Source: Paenibacillus mucilaginosus 3016 (GTDB lineage Bacteria > Bacillota > Bacilli > Paenibacillales > NBRC-103111). From it: DNA of 64,000 nucleotides. Where the stretch lies: positions 6,776,001-6,840,000 of the forward strand of contig NC_016935.1 of assembly GCF_000250655.1 (NCBI RefSeq). Direction: 5' to 3'. Below the pieces are notes generated by a model. The model was not told the DNA's origin and did no database searches. It was given only the letters and a program-made list of their open reading frames with translations. A program made the translations under genes and the position numbers. Below, piece after piece: positions 44,343 through 52,994 of the stretch (positions are counted from its first letter, which is position 1; the number at the start of each line of letters is the position of its first letter).

Positions 44343-44375
44343 CAAGAGGCTCCGATTCATGCCGGCAGCCTCCTG
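44343..44375 (-). terminator. Probable terminator after asd
   Basis: On the minus strand CAGGAGGCT and AGCCTCTTG pair (one mismatch) and lead into TTTACTTT. It separates asd from the aminotransferase gene. Confidence 0.6.
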
Positions 44376-44405
44376 TTGTTTGTCCTGTGTTATGCTTCTA
44401 TTTAC

Positions 44406-45492
44406 TTACTTCGCCTGAATGTAGCCTTCCGCCTTCAGCAGCTCGGCGATCAGCACCGCGCCGCCCGCAGCGCCGCGCAGCGTATTGTGCGACAGCCCGA
44501 CGAACTTGTAATCGTACACCGTGTCTTCCCGCAGACGTCCTACCGAAACGCCCATGCCGCCGTAGATGTCGCGGTCGAGCTTGGTTTGCGGTCTGTTGTC
44601 TTCCTCAAAATACGTGATGAACTGCTCCGGCGCGCTTGGCAGACCGAGCTCTTGCGGACGGCCCTTGAAGGTACGCCAGCGGTCGAGAATCTCATCCTTG
44701 GCAGGCTTCTTCTCGAAGGATGCGAATACGGTCGCCATGTGTCCGTCCGTTACCGGGACGCGGATACACTGCGTGGTAATCTAGAGGCGCGCTCGCTTTC
44801 ACGATCTCGCCGCCCTGGATGCTTCCCCAGATGCGCAGCGGCTCCTGCTCGCTCTTTTCTTCCTCGCCGCCGATGTACGGGATCACGTTATCCAGCATGT
44901 CGGGCCAGTCCGTGAAGTTCTTGCCTGCACCGGAGATCGCCTGATAGGTCGAGGCCACCACAACCTTAGGCTGGTAATCGAGCAGCGCGTTGAGTGCCGG
45001 CACATAGCTCTGGATGGAGCAGTTCGGCTTTACGGCAATGAAGCCGGTCGAGGTGCCGAGACGCTTGCGCTGGGCCTCAATGATCTCGATATGGCCCGGG
45101 TTCACTTCAGGAATGACCATCGGGATGTCCGGGGTCCAGCGGTGCGCCGAGTTGTTGGAGATGACCGGGGTGCCCGTCTTCGCGTAGGCCTCTTCGAGCG
45201 CCTGAATCTCCGCTTTCTTCATGTCCACGGCGCAGAAAATGAAATCGACACCGGACGCTACCTCTTCCACTTTGGAAGCATCTTGAACCACGATGGACTT
45301 CACTTCCTCCGGGATCGGACCGTCCATCTTCCACCGGCCCTGCACGGACTCCTCATAGGTTTTGCCTGCCGAGCCTGCGCTCGCCGCGATCGCTGTTACC
45401 TCAAACCAAGGATGCTGGTCCAGCAGCTGCATAAACCGCTGACCGACCATACCTGTGCCACCGACAATACCGACTTTCAACTTTGCGCTCAT
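44406..45492 (-). pseudogene. asd: Aspartate-semialdehyde dehydrogenase, archaeal/fungal type, one-base frameshift
   Basis: The N-terminal part reads from the ATG at 45492: GIVGGTGMVGQRFMQLL (NADP site), the catalytic Cys158 in KPNCS and ASTYQAISGAG. After KASAPL at about 44790 the frame goes wrong (DYHAVYPRPG), while the next frame gives the expected ITTQCIRVPVTDGHMATVF and continues to the stop at 44406 (GLSHNTLRGAAGG). One surplus base in CTCTAGATTACC explains it. Joined length is about 361 residues, matching the archaeal/yeast Hom2 type rather than the usual bacterial Asd. The enzyme makes L-aspartate-4-semialdehyde for Lys, Thr and Met. A T-box leader lies upstream. Real inactivation or base error cannot be told here. 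Confidence 0.88.
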
Positions 45493-45637
45493 GAACTTCC
45501 ATTCCTTTCCGGGTCACTTGGATTGTGTATTTAAGTATTGGGAATGAAGGGAATCGATCTCCTTCATACAAACCTATTCAACCTGTCTGATTTCGTTACC
45601 CCAAGGATCAGGGTCAGCTGCACTTCCGCCGCATAAT

Positions 45638-45935
45638 AAAAAAATCCCACCCCCAAGACGTCAATAGTCTCAGGGACGAGATTCGGATCCTCGTGGTACC
45701 ACCCCAGATTCGCCGATATGTCACCATATCAGCCTCTTCGAGTACGGCTAAGGGCCTAACGCTGCCCTGCGTATACTCTAGCTCTGTAACAGGAGCTCCT
45801 GTCACACCATCCCCTCCGAAGGTTCCGGCGTGCTGCTCTGAGTCTTTTTTCGATACATCCCTCTTTGCTCCTTTTCAGCGGACGGAGCTCTCTGTAAAAG
45901 ATTAAGATCTACCTACTCTTCTCTTCATCGCATTT
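45638..45935 (-). promoter_or_regulatory. T-box riboswitch leader of asd
   Basis: The minus strand carries the T-box core GGGGTGGTACCACGAGGATCC at 45705-45685 and, just after it, a 16-bp terminator stem (ATCTCGTCCCTGAGAC at 45682-45667 with GTCTTGGGGGTGGGAT at 45659-45644, G-U pairs allowed) followed by seven T. Stem I is also visible: the AGUA motif at 45917-45914, an 8-base helix GGTAGATC/GATGTATC with one mismatch, and a GAA-NNN-A specifier loop. Uncharged tRNA would favour the antiterminator and let asd be transcribed. About 150 bases lie between the terminator and the start codon. Confidence 0.93.
45846..45848 (-). promoter_or_regulatory. Candidate T-box specifier codon AAA (lysine)
   Basis: Opposite AGUA, the 3' side of the specifier loop reads GAA-AAA-A before the lower stem. 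The layout GAA-codon-A is that of well-studied glycine T-boxes, which places AAA (Lys) as specifier. A one-base slip in the A run would still give AAA. A lysine signal suits asd. The helix below the loop is weak, so confidence is moderate. Confidence 0.5.
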
Positions 45936-46006
45936 GAATCGGATATCAATGCATTTCAATGTTGCGATTATCTTATCAAATAACGGGCATAACGTAAACA
46001 ACAAAT

Positions 46007-46036
46007 TTTTTGAAATTTCGATTTTTGAAATTTCGA
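46007..46036 (+). repeat. Perfect 15-bp tandem repeat upstream of an AraC gene
   Basis: TTTTTGAAATTTCGA occurs twice in a row (46007-46021 and 46022-46036); each copy contains the palindrome GAAATTTC. It sits 70 bases before the AraC-type start codon and in the shared upstream region of the T-box transcript, so an operator is plausible. Very AT-rich against the local background. Confidence 0.7.
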
Positions 46037-46105
46037 TACTGGTTCCGGCCCGCGGCGGCTTGTGCTACAATCGGGGACAGACATATCTTCGCAGGAGAGA
46101 CGATC

Positions 46106-46945
46106 ATGACCGAACGCACCGGGTTCAAATATACGATCGGGGACACCGCGTTTGCGATCCAGCAGCTGCAGCAGACCGGCGTAACCTCCATGCCCCGCCC
46201 TCATTCACACGAATTCTATGAGCTCTATTACCTCTTCCATGGGGAGCGGGTCTACTTCATCGGCGGCAAGGTCTATACGGCCCGCAAGGGAGATCTGATG
46301 GTGGTCGTACCGAACGACCTGCACTCCACCGCTTCCTCCGCCGTAGCCGAGTTCGAACGGATGCTCGTTCACTTCTCCCCAAGCTTCCTCGGGGAGGAGG
46401 GACCCGGCCTGATGGAGCTTCCTCCGTTCCGGGAATCGACGCTGCTCAGCATTCCCATGAAGGAACAGCCGGAGCTCGAGCACCTGCTTCTGCAGCTGCA
46501 CACTGAATGCCGCGAACAGCAGCCGCTGTACGAAGCGTGCGTGCGGCACCTGCTCGGCGAGCTTCTTGTGCGCATTCACCGCAGGGGGCTGATCGAGCAG
46601 GAGCCCCCCGAGAGCGTCCATCCGATGCACCAGAAGGTGACGGAGATCGCCTCGTACATCCACGGACACTATCAGGAGGACCTGACGCTCGGCGGCGTGG
46701 CGAAGCAGTTCTTCATCTCCCCGGCCTACCTGAGCCGCGTGTTCCTGAAGCTGACGGGCTTTCATTTCAGCGAATATATCCGCGTTGTCCGGGTCCGTGA
46801 AGCCCAGAAGCTGCTGCGGACCACGCGTGAGAAGGTGCAGTCGATCTCCGAGCAGGTAGGCTTCGAGCATATCTCCCACTTCAACAAAACGTTCAAGCGC
46901 ATCGCCGGCCTCTCCCCCCTGCAGTACCGCGACCAGCACAGGTAG
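46106..46945 (+). CDS. AraC-family regulator with cupin sensor
   Basis: A 279-residue regulator. The N-terminal cupin region has PRPHSHEFYELYYLFHG and GDLMVVVPNDLHS, the sugar-sensing barrel typical of the family; the C-terminal 100 residues hold two helix-turn-helix motifs (EDLTLGGVAKQFFISPAYLSR and VQSISEQVGFEHISHFNKTFKR). It has no membrane segment. AGGAGAGA precedes the ATG at 46106. The 15-bp tandem repeat upstream may be its own operator. No obvious target gene adjoins it. The effector is unknown. Confidence 0.88.
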   Translation: MTERTGFKYTIGDTAFAIQQLQQTGVTSMPRPHSHEFYELYYLFHGERVYFIGGKVYTARKGDLMVVVPNDLHSTASSAVAEFERMLVHFSPSFLGEEGPGLMELPPFRESTLLSIPMKEQPELEHLLLQLHTECREQQPLYEACVRHLLGELLVRIHRRGLIEQEPPESVHPMHQKVTEIASYIHGHYQEDLTLGGVAKQFFISPAYLSRVFLKLTGFHFSEYIRVVRVREAQKLLRTTREKVQSISEQVGFEHISHFNKTFKRIAGLSPLQYRDQHR

Positions 46946-46984
46946 GGACTCCTTTTTAAACGTACTTGGGATGCACCAACGAAG

Positions 46985-47020
46985 AAGAAGCAGCTTGCCG
47001 CGGCAGGTCTGCTTCTTTTT
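46985..47020 (+). terminator. Terminator of the AraC gene
   Basis: AAGAAGCAG (46985-46993) pairs with CTGCTTCTT (47009-47017), with inner TGCC/GGCA pairing, and continues into TTT. Confidence 0.85.
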
Positions 47021-47185
47021 GCATTACGCCAGGTTAAGAGAAGAGGTATTCCCTGAGGTCCGCGGAAAAATCTCTTATGACTTAAACACCCCCTGGTGCC
47101 GGCCGCGGTAATGAGAATACAATTTAGATAACCATCGAATTCAATACTCATCCCAACCGTACCATCATAAAAAGGAGTGGATCCC

Positions 47186-47785
47186 GTGGCTGCGGAGTTG
47201 TATCTTGTCCGACATGCGAAGAAAGAAAAGGGGATCGGAGACGCGGCGATCTCCTCCGAAGGCATGCGGCAAGCTCAAGCGACGGCACGCCATTTTCGTG
47301 GCCTCCCGATCACCCAAATCCTGTGCAGCCCTCTGCAGAGGGCTAAGATGACAGCCGCCATCATAGCCAAGGGGACAGGGACCGTTCTCACGGAAGATCA
47401 CCGCCTGCGGGAGCGCGCCAACTGGGGAGACATTCCCGGGCAGACGTTCGAGGACTTCGTGGAGATGTGGGACCGGTGCACCCTGGACCGGGACTTCTCC
47501 CCGCCGGCGGGTGACTCCGCCAGACAGGCAGGAGAGCGGCTGGCTTCCTGCCTGCTGGATCTCTCCGCCAGTCATCCGCAGGGCCCCCTCCTCGTAGTGA
47601 CTCACGGCGGCCTGATCACCGACTTCCTGGTTCAGGTCATTCCGGAGGCGGAATTGAACAAGCTGCATCCCCGCTTCATAGCGGAGCAAAGCCGGTTGGT
47701 CGCCGAGTGTTCCATCACCACAGTGCGCTGCGAAGACGGCCGGTTCAGCTTGGTGGACTTTGCCGCTGTGGAGCATCTGCTGTAA
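47186..47785 (+). CDS. Histidine phosphatase family protein (phosphoglycerate mutase-like)
   Basis: A 199-residue phosphatase-superfamily protein. The N-terminal motif is LVRHAK with the phospho-accepting His10 (the usual RHG has Ala for Gly), followed by CSPLQRAKMTA and a second histidine in VVTHGG. Substrate cannot be deduced. AAAGGAG at 47171-47177 fixes the GTG at 47186 as the start; the GTG at 47177 overlaps the ribosome site. A terminator follows. Confidence 0.85.
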   Translation: MAAELYLVRHAKKEKGIGDAAISSEGMRQAQATARHFRGLPITQILCSPLQRAKMTAAIIAKGTGTVLTEDHRLRERANWGDIPGQTFEDFVEMWDRCTLDRDFSPPAGDSARQAGERLASCLLDLSASHPQGPLLVVTHGGLITDFLVQVIPEAELNKLHPRFIAEQSRLVAECSITTVRCEDGRFSLVDFAAVEHLL

Positions 47786-47797
47786 CCAACCCCAAAC

Positions 47798-47826
47798 AAG
47801 GCCGCCGTAAACAATACGGCGGCCTT
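47798..47826. terminator. Bidirectional terminator
   Basis: Perfect 11-bp stem AAGGCCGCCGT/ACGGCGGCCTT with a seven-base loop between the convergent phosphatase and TetR genes. Only a short T run follows (CTTCT). Confidence 0.75.
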
Positions 47827-47846
47827 CTGTTCGCTCCTTCCCCCTC

Positions 47847-48440
47847 TTACGCATAGCGGTTGATGAAGGAGGTCACCATATCATGCTTCAGCTCTTCGAG
47901 CGGAAACCCGTTCGGGTAAGAGGAATACATCAGCATGATCCCATGCAGCATGGTCGAGAACTGAAGCGACTCCAGTTCGGGCCGGGCCGCGTTCAGATTA
48001 CGGAAAATCTCCGCCTGCACCTCGGCTTGGCGGGCCATCTCGTCCTTCAGTGTCTGACTATAGGCAGACACGACCTCGTCCGCTTCCGGATGGGTCTGCA
48101 GATGGAGATAAAAGCGGTACACATGAGGCTGCCGCTCCACGCTGCGAAGCGCATGCTCTGCAATATAGAGCAGCTGTTCCTTGGGGGAGGCCTGCCTTAC
48201 CGCTTCTTCCATGACCTGCACGATCTCCTCTTTGCGGGTGTGAACCAGCTCCGCCAGCAGGTCGGTTTTGCCCTTAAAATAATTGTACAGCAGGCCTTTG
48301 GAGATGCCGGCTTTCTTGGCGACATCGTCAATCGATGCCTTATGAAAGCCTTTTTCGATAAAAACTTCGATCGCTGCGGCACGAATTTTCTCTTTCGCCA
48401 TCCCGCGGATCCGTTCATTTTCTTGGGGCGTTCTTGGCAT
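47847..48440 (-). CDS. TetR-family transcriptional regulator
   Basis: A 197-residue repressor. The N-terminal helix-turn-helix is complete: IRAAAIEVFIEKGFHKAS, then DDVAKKAGISKGLLYNYF. The C-terminal ligand domain is all-helical and family-variable. AAGGTG precedes the ATG. The gene is divergent from an alpha/beta hydrolase, and the 160-base spacer contains a TetR-type operator, so it most likely represses that hydrolase and perhaps itself. Confidence 0.92.
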   Translation of the reverse strand: MPRTPQENERIRGMAKEKIRAAAIEVFIEKGFHKASIDDVAKKAGISKGLLYNYFKGKTDLLAELVHTRKEEIVQVMEEAVRQASPKEQLLYIAEHALRSVERQPHVYRFYLHLQTHPEADEVVSAYSQTLKDEMARQAEVQAEIFRNLNAARPELESLQFSTMLHGIMLMYSSYPNGFPLEELKHDMVTSFINRYA

Positions 48441-48508
48441 ACGCGGTCACCTTTTGGATACGATTGTCCATTTATCATATGCGAGCAGACAGCCGGCGTC
48501 AAATTTTA

Positions 48509-48537
48509 TTGACTGAATGTTCGTTCAATGGTAAATT
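48509..48537 (+). promoter_or_regulatory. Promoter with embedded TetR operator
   Basis: TTGACT (48509-48514), a 17-base spacer and TAAATT (48532-48537) form a reasonable sigma-A promoter for the hydrolase. The spacer begins within TGAATGTTCGTTCA (48514-48527), one mismatch from the palindrome TGAATGNNCATTCA bound by many TetR proteins. Repressor binding would block RNA polymerase. Confidence 0.7.
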
Positions 48538-48600
48538 GGGGTAGAAACAGCGAAGTACGATGACGTAACAGCAAGCCAAGTCCACAAGGAGGCTGCAGAG

Positions 48601-49314
48601 ATGCAAATGCAAATGCAGACACAGGTAAAGCAAGTTGAGTTGAACGGACTTCTCTTTCAATACCGGGAGACGGGGAAGATCTCCTCACCGCCGATCATCG
48701 CTCTTCATGCGATGGGTATGACGGCTGAAACCTGGGATGAAGCCGCGGCCGTCTTAGGGGAAACGCACCGGGTGCTGGCCCTGAACCAGCGCGGGCACGG
48801 CGGAAGTGCCAGAACGGGAAGCTACACCTTTGAGCTGATGTGTGAAGACATGCTCGCCTTTGCGGACCGCATGGGGCTGGAACGGTTCATACTGCTCGGG
48901 CATTCCATGGGCGGCACCGTATCCTACCTCTTCTCGCAAACCTATCCGTCGAGAGTGGAACGCCTCCTTGTGGAGGATACGCCCCCTCCCTTCGCGGGCA
49001 AAAGGTTCGACATTCCCCCGGAGCCGTCCGAACCTCTGCCCTTCGACTGGGCCGTGGTGCCTTCGATCATCGGGCAGCTGAATGAGCCGGATCCGCAGTG
49101 GTGGGCCCGTCTGCCCGCCATCCAGGCCCCGACGCTGATCATCGGAGGCGGAGTCAGCAGCCCCATTCCGCAAGACAAGCTGAAGGAGGTTTCCGGCCTC
49201 ATTCCTATTTGTAAGCTGGTGACGGTCGACGGCGGCGGACACCATGTGCATTCCACCCGACTGCCGGCGTTTTTGGCCGCCGTTCAATCGTTTTTGAAGG
49301 ATGAACCCGTCTGA
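48601..49314 (+). CDS. Alpha/beta hydrolase
   Basis: A 237-residue hydrolase without a signal peptide. An oxyanion region IIALHAMGMTAETW, NQRGHGGS, the nucleophile elbow GHSMGG with Ser102 and a late histidine in GGGHHVHS are present. The lid region is short. Substrate unknown; control by the divergent TetR gene points to a small hydrophobic or toxic inducer. AAGGAGG precedes the ATG. Confidence 0.88.
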   Translation: MQMQMQTQVKQVELNGLLFQYRETGKISSPPIIALHAMGMTAETWDEAAAVLGETHRVLALNQRGHGGSARTGSYTFELMCEDMLAFADRMGLERFILLGHSMGGTVSYLFSQTYPSRVERLLVEDTPPPFAGKRFDIPPEPSEPLPFDWAVVPSIIGQLNEPDPQWWARLPAIQAPTLIIGGGVSSPIPQDKLKEVSGLIPICKLVTVDGGGHHVHSTRLPAFLAAVQSFLKDEPV

Positions 49315-49332
49315 CTCTCCACACAACAAACA

Positions 49333-49378
49333 AGCCCCGGTCGGCCGCCATCTGGCTGCTGAACCGGGGCTGTTGTTT
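49333..49378. terminator. Terminator between hydrolase and GH28 genes
   Basis: AGCCCCGGT (49333-49341) pairs with ACCGGGGCT (49363-49371); GTTGTTTT follows. The loop carries a further short hairpin. Serves both convergent genes. Confidence 0.8.
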
Positions 49379-50970
49379 TAGCCGCGAATCGAATTCTTGT
49401 CTTCCACTTCCACCGCGATCTTAACGCCGCGGAGCTCTTCCGGAAGCCGAATGCCTCCGTATGCGATCTCCTTCGAACCGCGACCCGAGACCTGCAGCAT
49501 ATCGCTGCCCTCCGGCGCACTGCCGCCGAGCCCCTCGATCTTCACGTGCTGCGCATGGCGCAGGGAGACGACCGGCCCCTGCTCCACATGCAGCGTTACG
49601 TCCTTCAGCGTCAGGTTCTGCGCATTCGTGCAGACCCCCCCCCGCTTCGCTGAAGCGGTGAAGTTCTCGACGACCAGCCCGTCGAGCGGCATCTCCGGCA
49701 GCCCGTTGATGAGCAGGGCCGTCTCGGCGCCTGCACACTGGACATCGCGGATCGTGATCCCGCGGAAGATCGGTGTCTCCACTGAGACGGGAACGATGTT
49801 CTCGCCCGCTACCCCCGAGCCTTCCTTGCCTTCGTAGAACAGGTGGAAGGAGATCGCCTCGCCGACAATGCTGTTCATGCGGATGCGCTCGATCTCAATG
49901 TCCTCCACCAGACCGCCGCGGCCGCGGGTGCTCTTGAAGCGCAGCCCGATGTCCGTGCCCATGAACGTGCAGTCCTCGACGCGCAGCCTGCGTACGCCGC
50001 CGGACATCTCGCTGCCGATGACGAAGCCGCCGTGTCCGTGGTAAACCCGGCAGTTCCGGATGAGAATATCCTCGCACGGGATGCCGAGCGCCCGGCCGGC
50101 CTCATCCTTGCCGCTCTTGATGCAGATCGCATCGTCGCCGACATCGAACGAGCAGTCTTCGACCAGCCCGTAACGGCACGAGTCGAGATCCAGGCCGTCC
50201 CCGTTCTGGCCGTACCACGGGTTGCGCACGGTGACTCCGCGCAGCGTCACATGCTCGCACGCCCACGGATGCAGGTTCCAGGCCGGGGAGTTCTGGAAGG
50301 TTGCTCCCTCGAGCAGCACGTACTTGCAGCGGCGCAGGCTGAGCAGGTTCGGGCGCAGGTAATCCCGCGCGGCTTCATAATCCTTCGGATCCGTGCTGCC
50401 TTCCCGCTTCAGCTGTGCGACCTTCGCCGGCCCGTTCATTGCGGCTTCGGAGGGCCACCACATACCGGCGTCCTCATCCACTACCCCTCCGGAGGCGATG
50501 AGCTTCGCCCAGTGCTTCTCGGTCATCTTCCAGTCCTTGACCGGACGCCAGGCATCGCCTCCCCCGTCAAAGACGCCGGCTCCCGTGATGGCCACGTGCT
50601 CCAGCCCTTCGCCGTCCAGCGGCGACTGGCAGCGGATCGACGGCTGCCCTTCATACTGCGAGAAGATCATCGGATAATCCTCGAAGCGGCGGGAGAAAAG
50701 CACCAGCGCTCCGGCCTGCGCATGCAGGTCGAGACGGCTGGCCAGGGACAGCGGGCCGGTCAGCCAGACGCCGGCCGGAATAACTACCCGTCCGCCGCCG
50801 GCCTGAGAGCAGGCGGCGATGGCCTTATGGAAAGCTTCCGTATTGTCGGTTACGCCGTCTCCCACCGCGCCATAGTCGGTTACGGAGAAGGAACGATCCG
50901 GAATGGAAGGCTGGCCGACTTCGGACAGGGTCCACGAAGACCCCGAGACGATCGGTTCTATCGATGACAT
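49378..50970 (-). CDS. GH28 polygalacturonase-family glycosidase
   Basis: A 530-residue right-handed beta-helix enzyme with no signal peptide, so probably acting on imported galacturonides or rhamnogalacturonan fragments, as in YteR-type loci. The four GH28 motifs are present: NGDGLDLD at 256-263, GDDAICIKSG with D279 and D280, GHGG at 312-315 and RFKSTRGRGG near 344. The N-terminal DYGAVGDGVTDNTEAF segment is the pectate-lyase-like cap. A GTG at 50982 also opens the frame, but GTAGGTG sits before the ATG at 50970. Downstream of a LacI gene on the same strand, which may control it. Confidence 0.92.
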   Translation of the reverse strand: MSSIEPIVSGSSWTLSEVGQPSIPDRSFSVTDYGAVGDGVTDNTEAFHKAIAACSQAGGGRVVIPAGVWLTGPLSLASRLDLHAQAGALVLFSRRFEDYPMIFSQYEGQPSIRCQSPLDGEGLEHVAITGAGVFDGGGDAWRPVKDWKMTEKHWAKLIASGGVVDEDAGMWWPSEAAMNGPAKVAQLKREGSTDPKDYEAARDYLRPNLLSLRRCKYVLLEGATFQNSPAWNLHPWACEHVTLRGVTVRNPWYGQNGDGLDLDSCRYGLVEDCSFDVGDDAICIKSGKDEAGRALGIPCEDILIRNCRVYHGHGGFVIGSEMSGGVRRLRVEDCTFMGTDIGLRFKSTRGRGGLVEDIEIERIRMNSIVGEAISFHLFYEGKEGSGVAGENIVPVSVETPIFRGITIRDVQCAGAETALLINGLPEMPLDGLVVENFTASAKRGGVCTNAQNLTLKDVTLHVEQGPVVSLRHAQHVKIEGLGGSAPEGSDMLQVSGRGSKEIAYGGIRLPEELRGVKIAVEVEDKNSIRG

Positions 50971-51147
50971 AAAAGGATGCACCTACTTTTCTGAAGTGGA
51001 ATGGCATACTGCCGGTTTGTGTCCCATTATAGGTCATGGAACCGCTCGGTTTCTCCCCCCGCCCTTGTCCGTTTTGCCCGAAATTGAATCTTCTTGCTCT
51101 ACCCCTCCCGGAGGAATCTTCCCATAGGCTCCCTGATCCCCGGCTTC

Positions 51148-52164
51148 TTATGCATTCTTCTGCTCTTCCGGCACGAAGGCTGCCGTCGATCCCCGTACGA
51201 GCAGCTCCGGCTGGAGCACGAAGCGCTGCTTGGCCCCGCCATCGCCGAGCTCCTGCAGCAGCGCGTCGACGACGAGCCGGCCCATCTCCTCCATCGGCTG
51301 GGCGATGGTGGTCATCGGCGGATCGCACACCTCCGAGAGAATCGTATTGTCGAAGCTGACGATCGAGATGTCCCGCGGCACCGCGAGTCCCCGGGCTTTG
51401 GCGGCGCGCAGCGCCCCGGTGGCGGACATATCGTTGCAGCAGAACAGGGCGGTCGGACGCGCCTCCAGCTCGAGCAGCTCGGCTGCGGCCCGCCCGCCGT
51501 CCTGAATCTGGTCATCGTCGCCGAAGATGCGGATGCCGCACGGCGAAAGCGCTTGACCGGAGCGCTCCACCGTCTCGCAGAAGCCGCGGATCCGCTCGCG
51601 GTTATGCTTCTCCGAGATGACCCCGAACCGGCGGTGGCCGAGCTCCAGCAGGTGCCGGGCGGCCAGCACGCCGCCGAGATAGTCGTCGATGACGACCTTA
51701 TGCACGTCCGCCGACGGCAGATCTCTGGCGATCATGGCCACCGGGACCGACCGGGACGACAGCCGCTCGAGCAGCGACGCATCCGATATCCCCGTGCCGA
51801 TGATGATGCCGTCCACGCTTTTCTGCTCGAGCAGGCTGATGTAGCGTTCGACCCGCTCGTCCTTGTTGTCCGTAGAGCAAATGATGACACTGTAGCCGAG
51901 CTGCTGCCCCCGCTCCTCCACCGCTCGGGCGATCTCGCCGAAGAACGGGTTCGAAATATCCGGAACGAGCAGTCCGAGTGTATAGGTTCTCTTGCCCGTC
52001 AGGGCCGAGGCGATCATGCTGGGCTGGTACTGCAGCCGTTCGACGATCTCCAGAATCTCTTCCCGCTTCTTGGGGCTGATCTTGCCCTTGCCCCGGATCG
52101 CATTGGAGACGGTTGCAATGGAGACGCCCGCTTCTCTGGCTACATCGTAGATGGTCGCTTTCAT
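51148..52164 (-). CDS. LacI-family transcriptional regulator
   Basis: A 338-residue repressor. The N-terminal headpiece reads TIYDVAREAGVSIATVSNAI, followed by the hinge-helix segment and a periplasmic-binding-like domain beginning LGLLVPDISNPFFGEIA and containing CCNDMSATGALRA. The ligand is probably a sugar or uronate, since GH28 lies 177 bases downstream in the same direction. AAGGAGG precedes the ATG at 52164; the frame to 52194 has no ribosome site. Confidence 0.92.
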   Translation of the reverse strand: MKATIYDVAREAGVSIATVSNAIRGKGKISPKKREEILEIVERLQYQPSMIASALTGKRTYTLGLLVPDISNPFFGEIARAVEERGQQLGYSVIICSTDNKDERVERYISLLEQKSVDGIIIGTGISDASLLERLSSRSVPVAMIARDLPSADVHKVVIDDYLGGVLAARHLLELGHRRFGVISEKHNRERIRGFCETVERSGQALSPCGIRIFGDDDQIQDGGRAAAELLELEARPTALFCCNDMSATGALRAAKARGLAVPRDISIVSFDNTILSEVCDPPMTTIAQPMEEMGRLVVDALLQELGDGGAKQRFVLQPELLVRGSTAAFVPEEQKNA

Positions 52165-52994
52165 CCCATCCCTCCTTTTTATCCTATCCAGCATACCATA
52201 TTTTGGGCCCCGAACGGGATAGGAAACCGCTTAAAAAGGGGGCATTGTGGTAAAGAATGACGGCTTGGCTTTCCTCTGCAAGAACCGCGTGTGGAGGACC
52301 GTGTCGGGTATGGGTGGTAACGAGCCGGATGCGGTGATGACTTCGATGGTGTAGAAAAACAGCAGAAGCACCGGCTTCAAGGGCCGGCGCATGATGTCTG
52401 CCCATTCAACGGGGCAAGGCCATCCCATAGGGAGGGTACGCGGTTATTAAAAACATTACGGGATCGAGCCTTGGCGAGATATAACAGCAACGAGCAGCGT
52501 TTTACTTTCTGGTCATTCAAAAAGTCTTCCGTCAAATGCATACCCACGATGCAGCAGATAGACTCGGGCAGAGCACCCATCGTAAGCCAAGGGTATCTCT
52601 GCCCGAAGAGGCGGGATCTGAACCAAGCCCCGGATGCATATACGGACTGCCCTCCCAGCCGTTATTTGAAATAGCGGAACTCCAGTGCCTTATCCGGTTA
52701 TTTCCCGTTATTTCCCGGAGAATAACGGAACTCCAGTGCCTTATTGACCTCGGCTGCGTCCCAAAGCTGCCCCTGTCATCGAAATAGCGAACCTCAGTTC
52801 CGCTAACGTCCAAACCGCCCGCCCAATGAAGCATTTAGCGAACCTCAGTTCCGCTAAACTTGGATCGTCCATACCGGAGACCGGACTTTTAGCGGCAAGG
52901 TGTAAATAGGACAGACTCACCGTCCCGGTAGAACGCATGTCGGCACTTCACAAACCATGTCCCAGTCCAGCATTCCTCCGATTCCCCACGACTC
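52165..52994. other. Intergenic gap with dispersed repeat
   Basis: 830 bases without a credible gene. Short frames at 52184-52428 lack ribosome sites and family signature. The right half contains copy B of the dispersed element (52670-52858). Confidence 0.6.
52670..52858. repeat. Dispersed four-unit element, copy B
   Basis: Two direct 24-base units (AATAGCGGAACTCCAGTGCC at 52670 and the same with one change at 52721, each followed by TTAT) are followed by two identical 21-base units in the opposite sense, TAGCGAACCTCAGTTCCGCTA at 52785-52805 and 52836-52856. Spacings are 51, 62 and 51. Between units 1 and 2 a TTATTTCCCG pair repeats in tandem. Same design as copy A at 8759-8945. Confidence 0.85.

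Noticed and set aside
52184..52428. Short minus-strand frames upstream of the LacI gene
   Set aside because: No ribosome sites and no recognised protein; one has a hydrophobic run but nothing else.
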